Assembly: GCA_900538545.1 (NCBI GenBank) | Contig: UPYK01000008.1 | Span: forward strand, 6,832 to 70,831 | DNA length: 64,000 nt | Origin: an uncultured Eggerthella sp. | Lineage (GTDB): Bacteria; Actinomycetota; Coriobacteriia; Coriobacteriales; Eggerthellaceae | Reading direction: 5' to 3' | Made by a program: the position numbers and the translations under genes | Part shown: piece after piece, positions 51,401-59,678 of the stretch | Position numbering within the stretch: position 1 is the stretch's first letter | Layout: each line of letters opens with the position of its first letter | The notes under the pieces: generated by a model | Told to the model about the DNA's origin: nothing | The model's database searches: none | What the model saw: the letters and a program-made list of their open reading frames with translations, nothing else

Positions 51401-52324
51401 TTATGCGGGAAGGTTTTCGAGACCCTTCTTCACGCTTGCAGCAGATTCCTGAAGTGCTGCCATTTCGTCTTCCGTGAGATCGAATTCCACGATCTCTTCA
51501 ACGCCATTCTTGCCGAGACGTGTGGGGATGTTCATGTAGAGGTCGTGCAAGCCATAAGGGCCATCGATATAGGAACACACGCTCATGACCTCATGGGAAT
51601 CAGTGAGGATCGCTTCGACCATCTTTGCGATGGAAGCGCCCGGAGCATAGTACGCAGAGCCGGTCTTCAGATGAGCGACCACTTCGGCGCCACCCTTCAC
51701 GCAGCGCTGCACCACTTCGGCGACCTCTTCTTCGCTCATCAGCTCAGTGATGGGGCGACCTGCGACGGTGGTGTAGCGTGGCCAGCACACCATACCTTCG
51801 CCGTGTGCGCCAAGCGCCCATGCCACCACGTCCGCTGGATCGCAGCCGAGCTTTTCGCAGACGGCGAACGAAAGACGCGCGGAATCGAGCACGCCGCCCA
51901 TGCCCATCAGGCGATTGCTGGGCAATCCCGACTTCTGATACGCAAGATACGTCATGACATCGAGCGGATTGGTGACGCAGATATAGATGGCATCGGGAGA
52001 ATACTTGATAGCCTCATCGATGACAGAAGACATGATGCCCGAATTCACGCCGAGCAGGTCTTCACGCGTCATGCCAGGCTTGCGGGCGATGCCCGCGGTG
52101 ATGACCACCACATCGGAATCGGCAGTAGGAGCATAGTCGTTCGTGCCCGTAACGCTTACCGTGAACTTCTCGACCGAACGCATGTGCATCATATCGAGCG
52201 CCTTGCCTTGTGGCAGACCTTCGGCCACATCGACCAAGACCACATCGGCGAGATTCTTGCTTGCGATGATATGTGCTGCAGTCGCGCCGACGTTACCTGC
52301 ACCAACGATGGTTACCTTACTCAC
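51401..52324 (-). CDS. mdh: Malate dehydrogenase (LDH-like type)
   Basis: NAD-dependent malate dehydrogenase of 307 residues. The Rossmann start is SKVTIVGAGNVGATAAH. The substrate loop ARKPGMTREDLL has Arg in the position that separates MDH from LDH (Gln). NPLDVMTY and the catalytic His in GAHGEGMV are also present. The start is GTG 52324 with CAGGAGGGAA upstream. It heads an 11-gene run that continues through fumA/fumB to the radical SAM gene. Confidence 0.94.
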   Translation of the reverse strand: MSKVTIVGAGNVGATAAHIIASKNLADVVLVDVAEGLPQGKALDMMHMRSVEKFTVSVTGTNDYAPTADSDVVVITAGIARKPGMTREDLLGVNSGIMSSVIDEAIKYSPDAIYICVTNPLDVMTYLAYQKSGLPSNRLMGMGGVLDSARLSFAVCEKLGCDPADVVAWALGAHGEGMVCWPRYTTVAGRPITELMSEEEVAEVVQRCVKGGAEVVAHLKTGSAYYAPGASIAKMVEAILTDSHEVMSVCSYIDGPYGLHDLYMNIPTRLGKNGVEEIVEFDLTEDEMAALQESAASVKKGLENLPA

Positions 52325-52352
52325 GATTCCCTCCTGGAGTCCTTCAATAGAT

Positions 52353-52381
52353 TCATTATCCTCTATTGTAAAGGTGAACAA
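52353..52381 (-). promoter_or_regulatory. Possible mdh promoter
   Basis: Minus strand: TTGTTC (52381-52376), 17 bases, TAATGA (52358-52353), about 30 bases before the mdh start. Moderate match only. The rest of the 305-base gap to topA holds the topA terminator and no recognisable gene. Confidence 0.35.
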
Positions 52382-52527
52382 CCCCGCAAGGAAGCACTTT
52401 ACGGCCGCATTCGCATTTCTGCACGTATTCCGATGTTTTATATCATTGTTCGTGCCGGCATCCCTGCTGTCACCAGAGAATGTGAACAGGACATCGAAGG
52501 TGCCCGAAATACCCCCCCGCAAAAGCA

Positions 52528-52564
52528 GAACGCCCGAGATGATCGCATTGCACCTCGGGCGTTC
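52528..52564 (-). terminator. Terminator downstream of topA
   Basis: An 11-bp perfect stem GAACGCCCGAG / CTCGGGCGTTC with a 15-base loop. On the minus strand it is followed by TGCTTTTG. It lies 66 bases beyond the topA stop and upstream of the mdh promoter region. Confidence 0.75.
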
Positions 52565-52629
52565 GAATGGATCTCGGTCTCACTGAGACGATCGTGACCT
52601 GTTCGAGTCTACGCTCTTTCTGCTGCTCT

Positions 52630-55152
52630 CTACTTCTTGGCAGCTGCTTTCGTGGTCTTCTTCGTGCTTGATTTCTTCGCCGTTGATTTCTTGGCGCCTG
52701 CCTTGCCTTTGCCTGAGGTCTTGCCCTTCTCCTTCTTCTCCTTCGAAGGACAGCTGAAGTTCGGACAGAGTTTCCACGGCCCACGCGCCGTCGTAACGAT
52801 GACCATCGGCGCACCGCATTCCTCACACACCTCTTCAGTAGCGGTGAGCGCGCCGTACTGCGGCAGCGGATAACCCGTCTGGCATTCATCGTAGTTCTCA
52901 CAACGGATGAATCGCTTCAAGGTGCGCGGATTCTTATGCGCGATAAGCTTAGCTTCCTTGCCCTGCTCCGCACACGTCGGGCACGTGCCCACAACCAGAT
53001 CAGGCTCTTTGTTCGTCTCACATTCAGGATCGATGCAAAGCACGCGCGGCTTCGAGCGGAACGCGGTCACCTTGATCTGCGGCATGCCACAGGTAGGACA
53101 TTTCTCTTCGAGCGCCTCGATCTTGCCCTTCGGCAGCGGATAGGTGACATCGCAATCCGGCCACCCCGCACAACCGATGAACATCGAACGCGTCTTCTGA
53201 GAGGAACGCAACTGCAGATCCTTGCCGCACTTCGGACAGGGACCCACATACGCATCGGCAGCCACCGCATCCGCAAGCGCGTCGCGCACTTCTTCCTGAT
53301 GCGGCAGAAGATTCTCGAGCTCCTGCGCTAAGAGATCGCGCGAATGACGAACGACCTGCACCTTTTTGCTGTCGCCCGCTGCGATCTGCGACATCTCCTC
53401 TTCCAGGTTCGCCGTCATGGCAGAACTGGTGATATGCGGTGCGAACTTGTCGAGCGCATCGATGACCGCAATGCCGAGCTGCGAAGGCTCGATCGGGTCA
53501 TTCTGCACATACTTGACCGTATAGAGGCGCTCGATGATGGAGTGACGAGTCGATTTCGTACCCAGCCCCAACTTTTCCATCTCTTGGATGAGCTTACCTT
53601 GCGAATAGCGCGCGGGCGGCTCGGTCTGCTTGTGCGTCTTGGTCGCACCGCCGAAGTCGAGCATCTCACCCTCTTCGAGCGCGGGCAACTGCTCGTCCTT
53701 CTTGAGACCATAGGGATAGATCGCGCGGAATCCCGGCTTCACGAGCACATCGCCCTTCGCAGCGAACGGTTCGCCATTCACCTCGAGCGTAACCTTCGTA
53801 CCCTCGATCACCGCAGGCTCAGAAAGCGTGGCCATGAAACGGCGCGCGATCAGGTTGTAGAGCTTGTATTCTGCAGGCGGCAGCATCTCTGGTGTCGCCA
53901 GGTTCGTCGGATGGATGGGCGGATGGTCGGTCGTCTCCGTCTTGCCGCGCGTAGCCGTGAGCTTGTCCTTCTTGAGCAGCTCTTCTGCGAACGGGCGATA
54001 CGCCGGATTGCCCGAGATGCGCTTCAAGATGTCGCGCAGGTCGAGCGATGAAGGGTAGACCGTATTATCAACGCGCGGATACGAGATGAAACCATCCATG
54101 TAGAGACTCTCGGCAAGGCGCATCGTACGTGCGGGGGTAAGGCCCTCGGCACTTGCAGCCGCCATGAGCGAAGTGGTATTGAACGGAACAGGGGCAGCCT
54201 GCTTGCGTTGCTTCTTCTCGATCGCCGCAACGCGCGCGCTCGTAGCGCCTGCAACATGCTCCATAACCTCATCGGCTTCGCCCTCGACCTTGAATCGCGC
54301 GGTTGCATGATTCGCCGAGAACTCCAGGTCCTTGTGGCTGAAATCGCCCTTGATGACCCAATAGTCTTCAGGCACGAACGCCAAACGTTCACGTTCACGC
54401 GCAACGATAAGCGCCAAGGTTGGCGTCTGCACGCGACCCGAAGAGCGCACGTTACCATAACCTGCGAACTTCACGAGCGTAAGGTAGCGCGTGAGCACCG
54501 CGCCCCAAATAAGATCGATGTCCTGCCTTGATGCACCCGCTTGAGCCAGATCGACATCAAGCTCGACCAGGTTCGTGAAAGCACGGGTGATCTCTTCTTT
54601 CGTGATAGCCGAATAACGGGCGCGGCTGACCGGCGCTTCTTCGTTCACCTCACGAATGCACGTGAGCGCATCGGAGCCGATCAGCTCTCCCTCGCGGTCG
54701 AAGTCGGTCGCGATCACGATCGAGTCGGCCTTCTTCGCCAGGTTCTTGAGCGAGCGGATGATGTCCTTCTCTTTCGGAAGCTTTTCGATGGGCGCATAGA
54801 TAAGATACGGAAGCGCATCCATCTTCCAAGCGTTGAGTTCGACTCCATCAGGAACGAACGGTTTCTTCTTCTTGAAGGGTGGTTTTGGCAGATCGGTAGG
54901 AAGATCGGCAGGGATCATCTCGCCGTTAGCATCGACCCCGATCCAGCCGCCACGCTTCTTATAGGTGAGCGCCGGTACGAAGTTCGGCTCTAAGATATGT
55001 CCACGCAGACCGATCGTGACCCATTCTTCGCCATCGCGCTCGAAGCGATAGACGGGGGTCGAATACACCTTGTCTGCTTTCGGCTTTCCAACGCCAAGTA
55101 GATCAGCGATCTTCTGCGCTGCAATGTTCTTCTCAGTTACAACCAGTTTCAC
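52630..55152 (-). CDS. topA: DNA topoisomerase I (type IA, archaeal-like)
   Basis: Type IA topoisomerase of 840 residues that relaxes negative supercoils. The TOPRIM domain opens MKLVVTEKNIAAQKIADLLG and contains ATDFDREGELIG. SSGRVQTPTLALIV precedes the active-site Tyr motif DGFISYPRVDNTVYP (about residue 345), which resembles archaeal and Topo III forms more than the usual bacterial ITYMRTDS. Four Cys-rich zinc ribbons span ~639-795, for example CPKCGKDLQ and CEECGAPM. A Lys/Ala/Ser-rich tail (~805-840) ends the protein. Start ATG 55152. Confidence 0.92.
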   Translation of the reverse strand: MKLVVTEKNIAAQKIADLLGVGKPKADKVYSTPVYRFERDGEEWVTIGLRGHILEPNFVPALTYKKRGGWIGVDANGEMIPADLPTDLPKPPFKKKKPFVPDGVELNAWKMDALPYLIYAPIEKLPKEKDIIRSLKNLAKKADSIVIATDFDREGELIGSDALTCIREVNEEAPVSRARYSAITKEEITRAFTNLVELDVDLAQAGASRQDIDLIWGAVLTRYLTLVKFAGYGNVRSSGRVQTPTLALIVARERERLAFVPEDYWVIKGDFSHKDLEFSANHATARFKVEGEADEVMEHVAGATSARVAAIEKKQRKQAAPVPFNTTSLMAAASAEGLTPARTMRLAESLYMDGFISYPRVDNTVYPSSLDLRDILKRISGNPAYRPFAEELLKKDKLTATRGKTETTDHPPIHPTNLATPEMLPPAEYKLYNLIARRFMATLSEPAVIEGTKVTLEVNGEPFAAKGDVLVKPGFRAIYPYGLKKDEQLPALEEGEMLDFGGATKTHKQTEPPARYSQGKLIQEMEKLGLGTKSTRHSIIERLYTVKYVQNDPIEPSQLGIAVIDALDKFAPHITSSAMTANLEEEMSQIAAGDSKKVQVVRHSRDLLAQELENLLPHQEEVRDALADAVAADAYVGPCPKCGKDLQLRSSQKTRSMFIGCAGWPDCDVTYPLPKGKIEALEEKCPTCGMPQIKVTAFRSKPRVLCIDPECETNKEPDLVVGTCPTCAEQGKEAKLIAHKNPRTLKRFIRCENYDECQTGYPLPQYGALTATEEVCEECGAPMVIVTTARGPWKLCPNFSCPSKEKKEKGKTSGKGKAGAKKSTAKKSSTKKTTKAAAKK

Positions 55153-55289
55153 ACGAAGCCCCTTTCCCAGATTTAACGTGCGTGGGGATGTTTTGAGCCA
55201 GGCGGCTCAAATACGATTCGTAAGGATACACGAAACATATACGAATGGAAAGGAACGAGCGAACGCTCACACGAACTTTTCATGTCCGA

Positions 55290-55316
55290 TGTCGAACGAC
55301 CGGGTAGTTTGTCACC
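55290..55316 (-). repeat. Dispersed palindromic repeat, copy 3
   Basis: The 27-base sequence beginning GGTGACAAACTACCCGG on the minus strand is identical to 31905-31931 on the plus strand. It starts one base beyond the thyX stop codon, which matches the post-stop placement of the other two copies. Confidence 0.8.
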
Positions 55317-55317
55317 T

Positions 55318-55998
55318 TTAGTCGCGCATCACGCGAGGATAAGGATTGCCGCAGGTCATCTTGCCTTCGGGACACGCACCGCGCACGCATCCCGCACCTG
55401 CATCCTTGAAGATATAAGGAGCGGTCGGGCGCACGAGCTCGAGCATACGATGCGCAAGTTCGCGAATCTCCCACTGCGCACGATTGCAGCAGCGCAGTTC
55501 GAAGAAGTGCAAGAGCTCGCGGATGTTCATCGTGATAACGATCTTGCTCTCAGCCGCATTGGGAAGGATGTAGCGCGCATCTTCAGCGGGAATACCTGCT
55601 TCGAGCATGGTCTGATACGCAGTAAGGATCGTGTCGATAGCTTCGTCGAACACCGCATTGGCATGTTCGTCTTCTGCCACGGTTTCAGGCTTCACGATGC
55701 CTACCCCATCGGTGAACTTCACATAGCGCTGAGATTGCTGATTGAAGCTCGCCAAACGATGGCGCACCAGCTGGTGCGTGAGTGCGCGTGACACCCCATC
55801 AACAGCAAATGTGTAGCTCACGTGCTCGAGCGTGGAGAAATGGCCTGACTTCATGATGGTAGAGAGCACGCTTTCCACGCGCTCAGGAGGCATGGTTTCC
55901 ATGAGCTCTTTTGCTCCAACCGGCGCATAGCATAAACGCGCAGCGGTCGCGACAGCACGCTCAGGATCTTCAGGATACTGGAGCAATTCAACATTCAT
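55318..55998 (-). CDS. thyX: Flavin-dependent thymidylate synthase
   Basis: ThyX makes dTMP from dUMP with FAD, NADPH and methylene-THF. The diagnostic ThyX motif is RHRLASFNQQSQRY (about residue 78), and STLEHVSYTF and NIRELLHFFELRCC follow. Length 226 fits. No ThyA is in the window. Expressed alone: topA is 165 bases downstream and the next gene 150 bases upstream. Confidence 0.96.
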   Translation of the reverse strand: MNVELLQYPEDPERAVATAARLCYAPVGAKELMETMPPERVESVLSTIMKSGHFSTLEHVSYTFAVDGVSRALTHQLVRHRLASFNQQSQRYVKFTDGVGIVKPETVAEDEHANAVFDEAIDTILTAYQTMLEAGIPAEDARYILPNAAESKIVITMNIRELLHFFELRCCNRAQWEIRELAHRMLELVRPTAPYIFKDAGAGCVRGACPEGKMTCGNPYPRVMRD

Positions 55999-56042
55999 GG
56001 TCTACCTCCCTATGATCATGATGGTCACCCTATCATAAAGGA

Positions 56043-56069
56043 GAGCCAGTGCGGGATGTGCACTGGCTC
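56043..56069 (-). terminator. Terminator downstream of flavin reductase-rubredoxin gene
   Basis: A perfect 10-bp stem GAGCCAGTGC / GCACTGGCTC with a seven-base loop, followed on the minus strand by TCCTTTATG. It is about 80 bases after the stop codon at 56149. The T run is short. Confidence 0.6.
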
Positions 56070-56148
56070 GGTAAAGAAACGTTTTAATCGTGAGACGCAA
56101 CGGACGCAACGAAAAGCCTCGCCGCGCGAACACGCATGATCGAACGGG

Positions 56149-56859
56149 CTACTCGTCGATCTCGACCTCGATGCGCTCGAACGTGCTTCCTGGCGCTCCA
56201 CAGATCGGGCACACATAATCCGGTGGAAGTTCATCGGCATATTCGATATATCCACAGATCGGACACTTCCAACCCACGCGCATCTTCTTCGTGCCATCAG
56301 AGCCTGCAGCCGCAGAAGCTTCGCTCTTCGCTTTTGCATCCGCTTCAAGCTCATCGCTCGAGAAGACCGAGGCGTTCTTTGGCGTGCGTCCACCTTTCAC
56401 CTCATGGTAGTAGGCGTACGTCATCGGTTCGAGATGCTCGACCTTTTCAGCAGCGACCACGTCGCCCAAGAAGAAGATATGCGTACCCAGATCGAGCTGC
56501 TCTTTGACCTTGACGGAGAAATGAGCGCAGATCTGCTCAGCAACGTAAGGGATTCCCTGCGAAGACTCTTTGTCCTCGAAATCTAAGAACTTATCGGTGT
56601 CCTCGCTCGTATGGAAACCGAACATGCCGATAAGCTCCATCGAAGCCTCTTTGCACACAACGCTCACTTCGAACTTGCCTGTTTCAAGGATGCCCTGGGT
56701 GGTGTAGTTATCCTTGTTGATCGCGATGCTCACTTGTGGCGGATCCGAGGTTACCTGGGCGAAAGTATTGACCACGCAGCCGACCGCTCTTCCGTCTTTC
56801 ATCGAAGAGACGATATAGAGTCCATAGGATAGATCGCGAAATGCACTTTTATCGATCAT
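56149..56859 (-). CDS. Flavin reductase-rubredoxin fusion (high-molecular-weight rubredoxin type)
   Basis: A 236-residue fusion. The N-terminal FMN-binding flavin reductase-like domain (~1-160) includes GRAVGCVVNTFAQVTSDPPQ. A linker of ~35 residues (Ala/Ser-rich) leads to a C-terminal rubredoxin (~195-230) with CPICGY...DYVCPICGAP. This architecture matches Hrb of Moorella, an electron donor from NAD(P)H to flavodiiron proteins for O2 or NO detoxification. No flavodiiron protein is adjacent. Start ATG 56859 follows GGGAG. Oxidative-stress role is inferred from the family. Confidence 0.9.
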   Translation of the reverse strand: MIDKSAFRDLSYGLYIVSSMKDGRAVGCVVNTFAQVTSDPPQVSIAINKDNYTTQGILETGKFEVSVVCKEASMELIGMFGFHTSEDTDKFLDFEDKESSQGIPYVAEQICAHFSVKVKEQLDLGTHIFFLGDVVAAEKVEHLEPMTYAYYHEVKGGRTPKNASVFSSDELEADAKAKSEASAAAGSDGTKKMRVGWKCPICGYIEYADELPPDYVCPICGAPGSTFERIEVEIDE

Positions 56860-56985
56860 AGTTGTCTCCCTCTCGTTGTAGTTTCAGTCTTCAATTCTGA
56901 CAGATTACCAGAAGCTACCAAAGAGCCGTAAACCTTTTGTAGGATAGCGAGACACGCGAATGCGCAACACCAGAACGCACGACAC

Positions 56986-57023
56986 AAAAAGGAAGAGAGC
57001 CCCAACGTGCGACTCTCTTCCTT
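56986..57023 (-). terminator. Terminator downstream of rpmE
   Basis: Minus strand: AAGGAAGAGAG, a 13-base loop, CTCTCTTCCTT followed by TTT. It lies about 68 bases beyond the rpmE stop. Confidence 0.8.
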
Positions 57024-57090
57024 TTCACTCCTCTTACGAAAATGTTGTCGTAAGGATATGTTCTTGGGTGCGCCACAGGCGAACGGGCGA

Positions 57091-57591
57091 CTATTCAGCG
57101 CTCTCCTCTGCAGGTGCTTCGGTTGCTTCCGCTGCTTCGTTGGCTTCGACAGCCTCTTCGATAGCAGCTTCTTCCTTAGCCTCGATTCCAGCTTCATCAG
57201 CCTCTTTGGCAGCAGCTTCTTCGTCTGCCTTGGCGGCTTCCTGAGCAGCAGCCTTCTTCGCGTATTCAGCAGCACGCTGAGCCTTAGCAGCAGCCTTAGC
57301 CTCACGATCTGCCTTCTTCGCGGCCTCCATTGCCTCGACCTCTGCAGCGCGCTCTGCCTTCTTAGCAGCTTCGCGAGCAGCAACGGTCTCGGTTGCGGTG
57401 CCGAACTTGTTAGCAAAACGCTGAACACGTCCGCCGGAGTCGATGAGCTTTTGGGTGCCGGTGAAGAACGGGTGGCACGCGTTGCAGATATCGACGCGGA
57501 GTTCAGGTTTGGTTGAGCGAGTTTGGAAGGTGTTGCCGCACGTGCACGTTACGGTGCAGTCGACATAATCGGGATGAATATCTTTTTTCAT
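57091..57591 (-). CDS. rpmE: Ribosomal protein L31 with long C-terminal Ala/Glu/Lys extension
   Basis: L31 core at residues 1-~70: [48 protein letters not shown], with the Cys residues of the zinc-binding form. The next ~95 residues are highly charged and Ala-rich ([15 protein letters not shown] coiled-coil, then Glu/Ala-rich acid tail). Ordinary L31 is about 70 residues, so this is more than double. Start ATG 57591 has AGAAGGAGACC. The extension probably projects from the 50S surface; its function is unknown. Confidence 0.9.
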   Translation of the reverse strand: MKKDIHPDYVDCTVTCTCGNTFQTRSTKPELRVDICNACHPFFTGTQKLIDSGGRVQRFANKFGTATETVAAREAAKKAERAAEVEAMEAAKKADREAKAAAKAQRAAEYAKKAAAQEAAKADEEAAAKEADEAGIEAKEEAAIEEAVEANEAAEATEAPAEESAE

Positions 57592-57610
57592 GTTGGTCTC
57601 CTTCTAGTGC

Positions 57611-57627
57611 CTTGGTTTCCGACCAAG
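57611..57627 (-). promoter_or_regulatory. Stem-loop in rpmE leader
   Basis: CTTGGT-CGGAA-ACCAAG on the minus strand, 20 bases before the rpmE start and directly upstream of its ribosome site. L31 genes of several phyla have autoregulatory leader structures bound by L31; this could be one. It could equally be the end of a weak terminator after metG. The gap to metG is only 65 bases. Confidence 0.4.
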
Positions 57628-57656
57628 TGCGAAATGAGCCTAGCTATAGTAGCACA

Positions 57657-59678
57657 TTACTTCTTCTGTGAGGGATGAAAGCTGAAAAAGTCCGTGCGAG
57701 GGGGAAGATCGCGCACGCGATGGCGCTTTGCTTCAAGTTCGTGAGCATTGCAGAGCTCTTCCATGCTGTCGAAATCGTAGTTCCAACTGAAGAATTCATC
57801 GAAATCGAAATTCATGAAATCGCAGATCTTCTCGGTGCCACGCGGCACGATCGGATGCATGAGCAGCGTGGCGATACGCAGCAGATAGAACGAATCGATA
57901 AGCGTCTGGCGGCGCAGCTCTTCGCTTCCCTCTTGATCGGCCTCTTTGATGTGGCTCGACCAGTACTTGTTGGCATAGCGGATGAATTCGTCCATCTGCG
58001 ACATGATCGAATGAAGCTCGACCCTATACATGGTCTCTTCATAGGCGCACATCACGTTGTACACCTTCTTGAGCACCTCTTTGCTCACCCGGCCGAGCGG
58101 CATGTAGCCTTCGAAGTTCTTCTGTGCCTCGTAGAAGCAGCTGCGCGCAAGACGGTTGAATACCTTGGTGAGCAGCGCTCCTTCCTTGAGCACAGGGTCG
58201 GCCACACGCGGATCGTCGCGTTTGGCGCTATCTTGCTCGAAAACCTTCGGCTTGAAACCGACCGATTTCTGATCGAGCGCAAGCGCCAAGAAATGCGCGC
58301 GCAGCTGTTCGACCGTGTAATACTCGAGCAACTCGTCTGCCGTCGGTGGCTTCACATCAGAAGACGAAGAAGCTTTCTTATCGCCGAAAAGGATATGGTG
58401 GTTCGCGATGAGCTTGGTCTGCTGCAATTCCCCATCGGGCGCATCTTCCACCACGGGCTTTTCTTCCTGGAGCGCAGCGAAGAGCGCGGGCTGGGCAACG
58501 CCATAGAAATACAGGTTATCCTGCCCGATGAATTGGTAGACATGAGCATTTTTGCTGCACCAGAACTTACGCCAGAGCGCGCGTGATAACCCTTGTTCGT
58601 CGTTGCGCGCCATGGTGAAGGAAAGCGGCGCCCAGAGGCTTTCCGGCCAGCACCAGATCGTAAGACCGCTCACGCCATCGATCTCTGGGCACGGAATGCC
58701 CCACGAAGCATTGCCCGAGATACGGAACGGCACGAGCGCCTTACCGGTTCGAAAGCGGATGTTCGCTTCGGTGAGCACGCCGCGCGCCTGATCGCGATCA
58801 GCCACCGAGGAGAACTCGAGCTCGAAGCTCTGCTTGCCCTTGGCTGCATCACGGTATTCGTGCGCAGGAAGCTTATCGGCGATCTGCGTATAAGCATCGT
58901 AGAGCTCCACCTTTATATAGATGATGGGCGGAACGAGAAATTCCTTGATGGTCTTAGGAACGAGCGGGCGAACCTGTTCGTCCTGTTCAGCCGCTTCGAC
59001 ATAGTCCTTCACGATATAAGCAAGGCTGGGCAGATCGAAATACCAGTTGTTCACCGTGCGCATCTCAGGCACCGTGCCCGAAACCGACGAAATTGGGTTG
59101 ATCAGATCAGCAGGATCGTACTGATGACCCAGATCGCATTCATCGGCATACGCCTTTTCGCTCTTGCACCCTTGAACAGGGCAATGCCCCACCACCTGGC
59201 GACCATTCAAGAACATATCTTCTTTGGTGTCGTAGAACTGCTGGGTGCTCTCAAGATGAAGGAAGCCGTGATCGTAAAGGCGCTTCACATAGGCCTCGGA
59301 TATGGTGTGCTGCACTTCCCCGGCATGTCCTAGCCCGCTGCCCTCGTAGATATCGAGGCTGATGTCGTAGCGCTTGAGCGTTTCAGCCTGAAGATCGTGA
59401 TTGCGCTTCACGTATTCCTTGATCGTGCCGGAAAACGTTCCCGCTTCAACTTCCTTGCGATAGCCCTCTTCGATCGGCGAACCATAGCAGTCGGTTCCCG
59501 AAACGAAGCACACGTTCTCGCGCCCGATCCTATCGCGCAAAAAGCGTGCGAAGCAGTCAGCGGGCACGAATACGCCACCAACATGCCCGAAGTGCAACGG
59601 CTTATTGCCGTAGGGCATGCCAGCGGTCACGACCGCACGACGCGGCCAAACGATATTGCGACTAGGATAGCTGTCCAT
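57657..59678 (-). CDS. metG: Methionyl-tRNA synthetase, divergent
   Basis: Class I aminoacyl-tRNA synthetase of 673 residues, closest by eye to MetRS. The HIGH region is PYGNKPLHFGHVGG (~21-34). A Cys knuckle insertion (GHCPVQGCKSEKAYADECDL, ~165-185) and HVYQFIGQDNLYFYG, corresponding to MetRS YHFIGKD, are present. The KMSKS position reads GDKKASSSSD (~430), so the loop is altered. A helical anticodon-binding domain follows (~455-660). There is no C-terminal OB-fold tRNA-binding domain. Start ATG 59678 has AAGGAG upstream; it overlaps sppA by 17 bases. Confidence 0.82.
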   Translation of the reverse strand: MDSYPSRNIVWPRRAVVTAGMPYGNKPLHFGHVGGVFVPADCFARFLRDRIGRENVCFVSGTDCYGSPIEEGYRKEVEAGTFSGTIKEYVKRNHDLQAETLKRYDISLDIYEGSGLGHAGEVQHTISEAYVKRLYDHGFLHLESTQQFYDTKEDMFLNGRQVVGHCPVQGCKSEKAYADECDLGHQYDPADLINPISSVSGTVPEMRTVNNWYFDLPSLAYIVKDYVEAAEQDEQVRPLVPKTIKEFLVPPIIYIKVELYDAYTQIADKLPAHEYRDAAKGKQSFELEFSSVADRDQARGVLTEANIRFRTGKALVPFRISGNASWGIPCPEIDGVSGLTIWCWPESLWAPLSFTMARNDEQGLSRALWRKFWCSKNAHVYQFIGQDNLYFYGVAQPALFAALQEEKPVVEDAPDGELQQTKLIANHHILFGDKKASSSSDVKPPTADELLEYYTVEQLRAHFLALALDQKSVGFKPKVFEQDSAKRDDPRVADPVLKEGALLTKVFNRLARSCFYEAQKNFEGYMPLGRVSKEVLKKVYNVMCAYEETMYRVELHSIMSQMDEFIRYANKYWSSHIKEADQEGSEELRRQTLIDSFYLLRIATLLMHPIVPRGTEKICDFMNFDFDEFFSWNYDFDSMEELCNAHELEAKRHRVRDLPPRTDFFSFHPSQKK

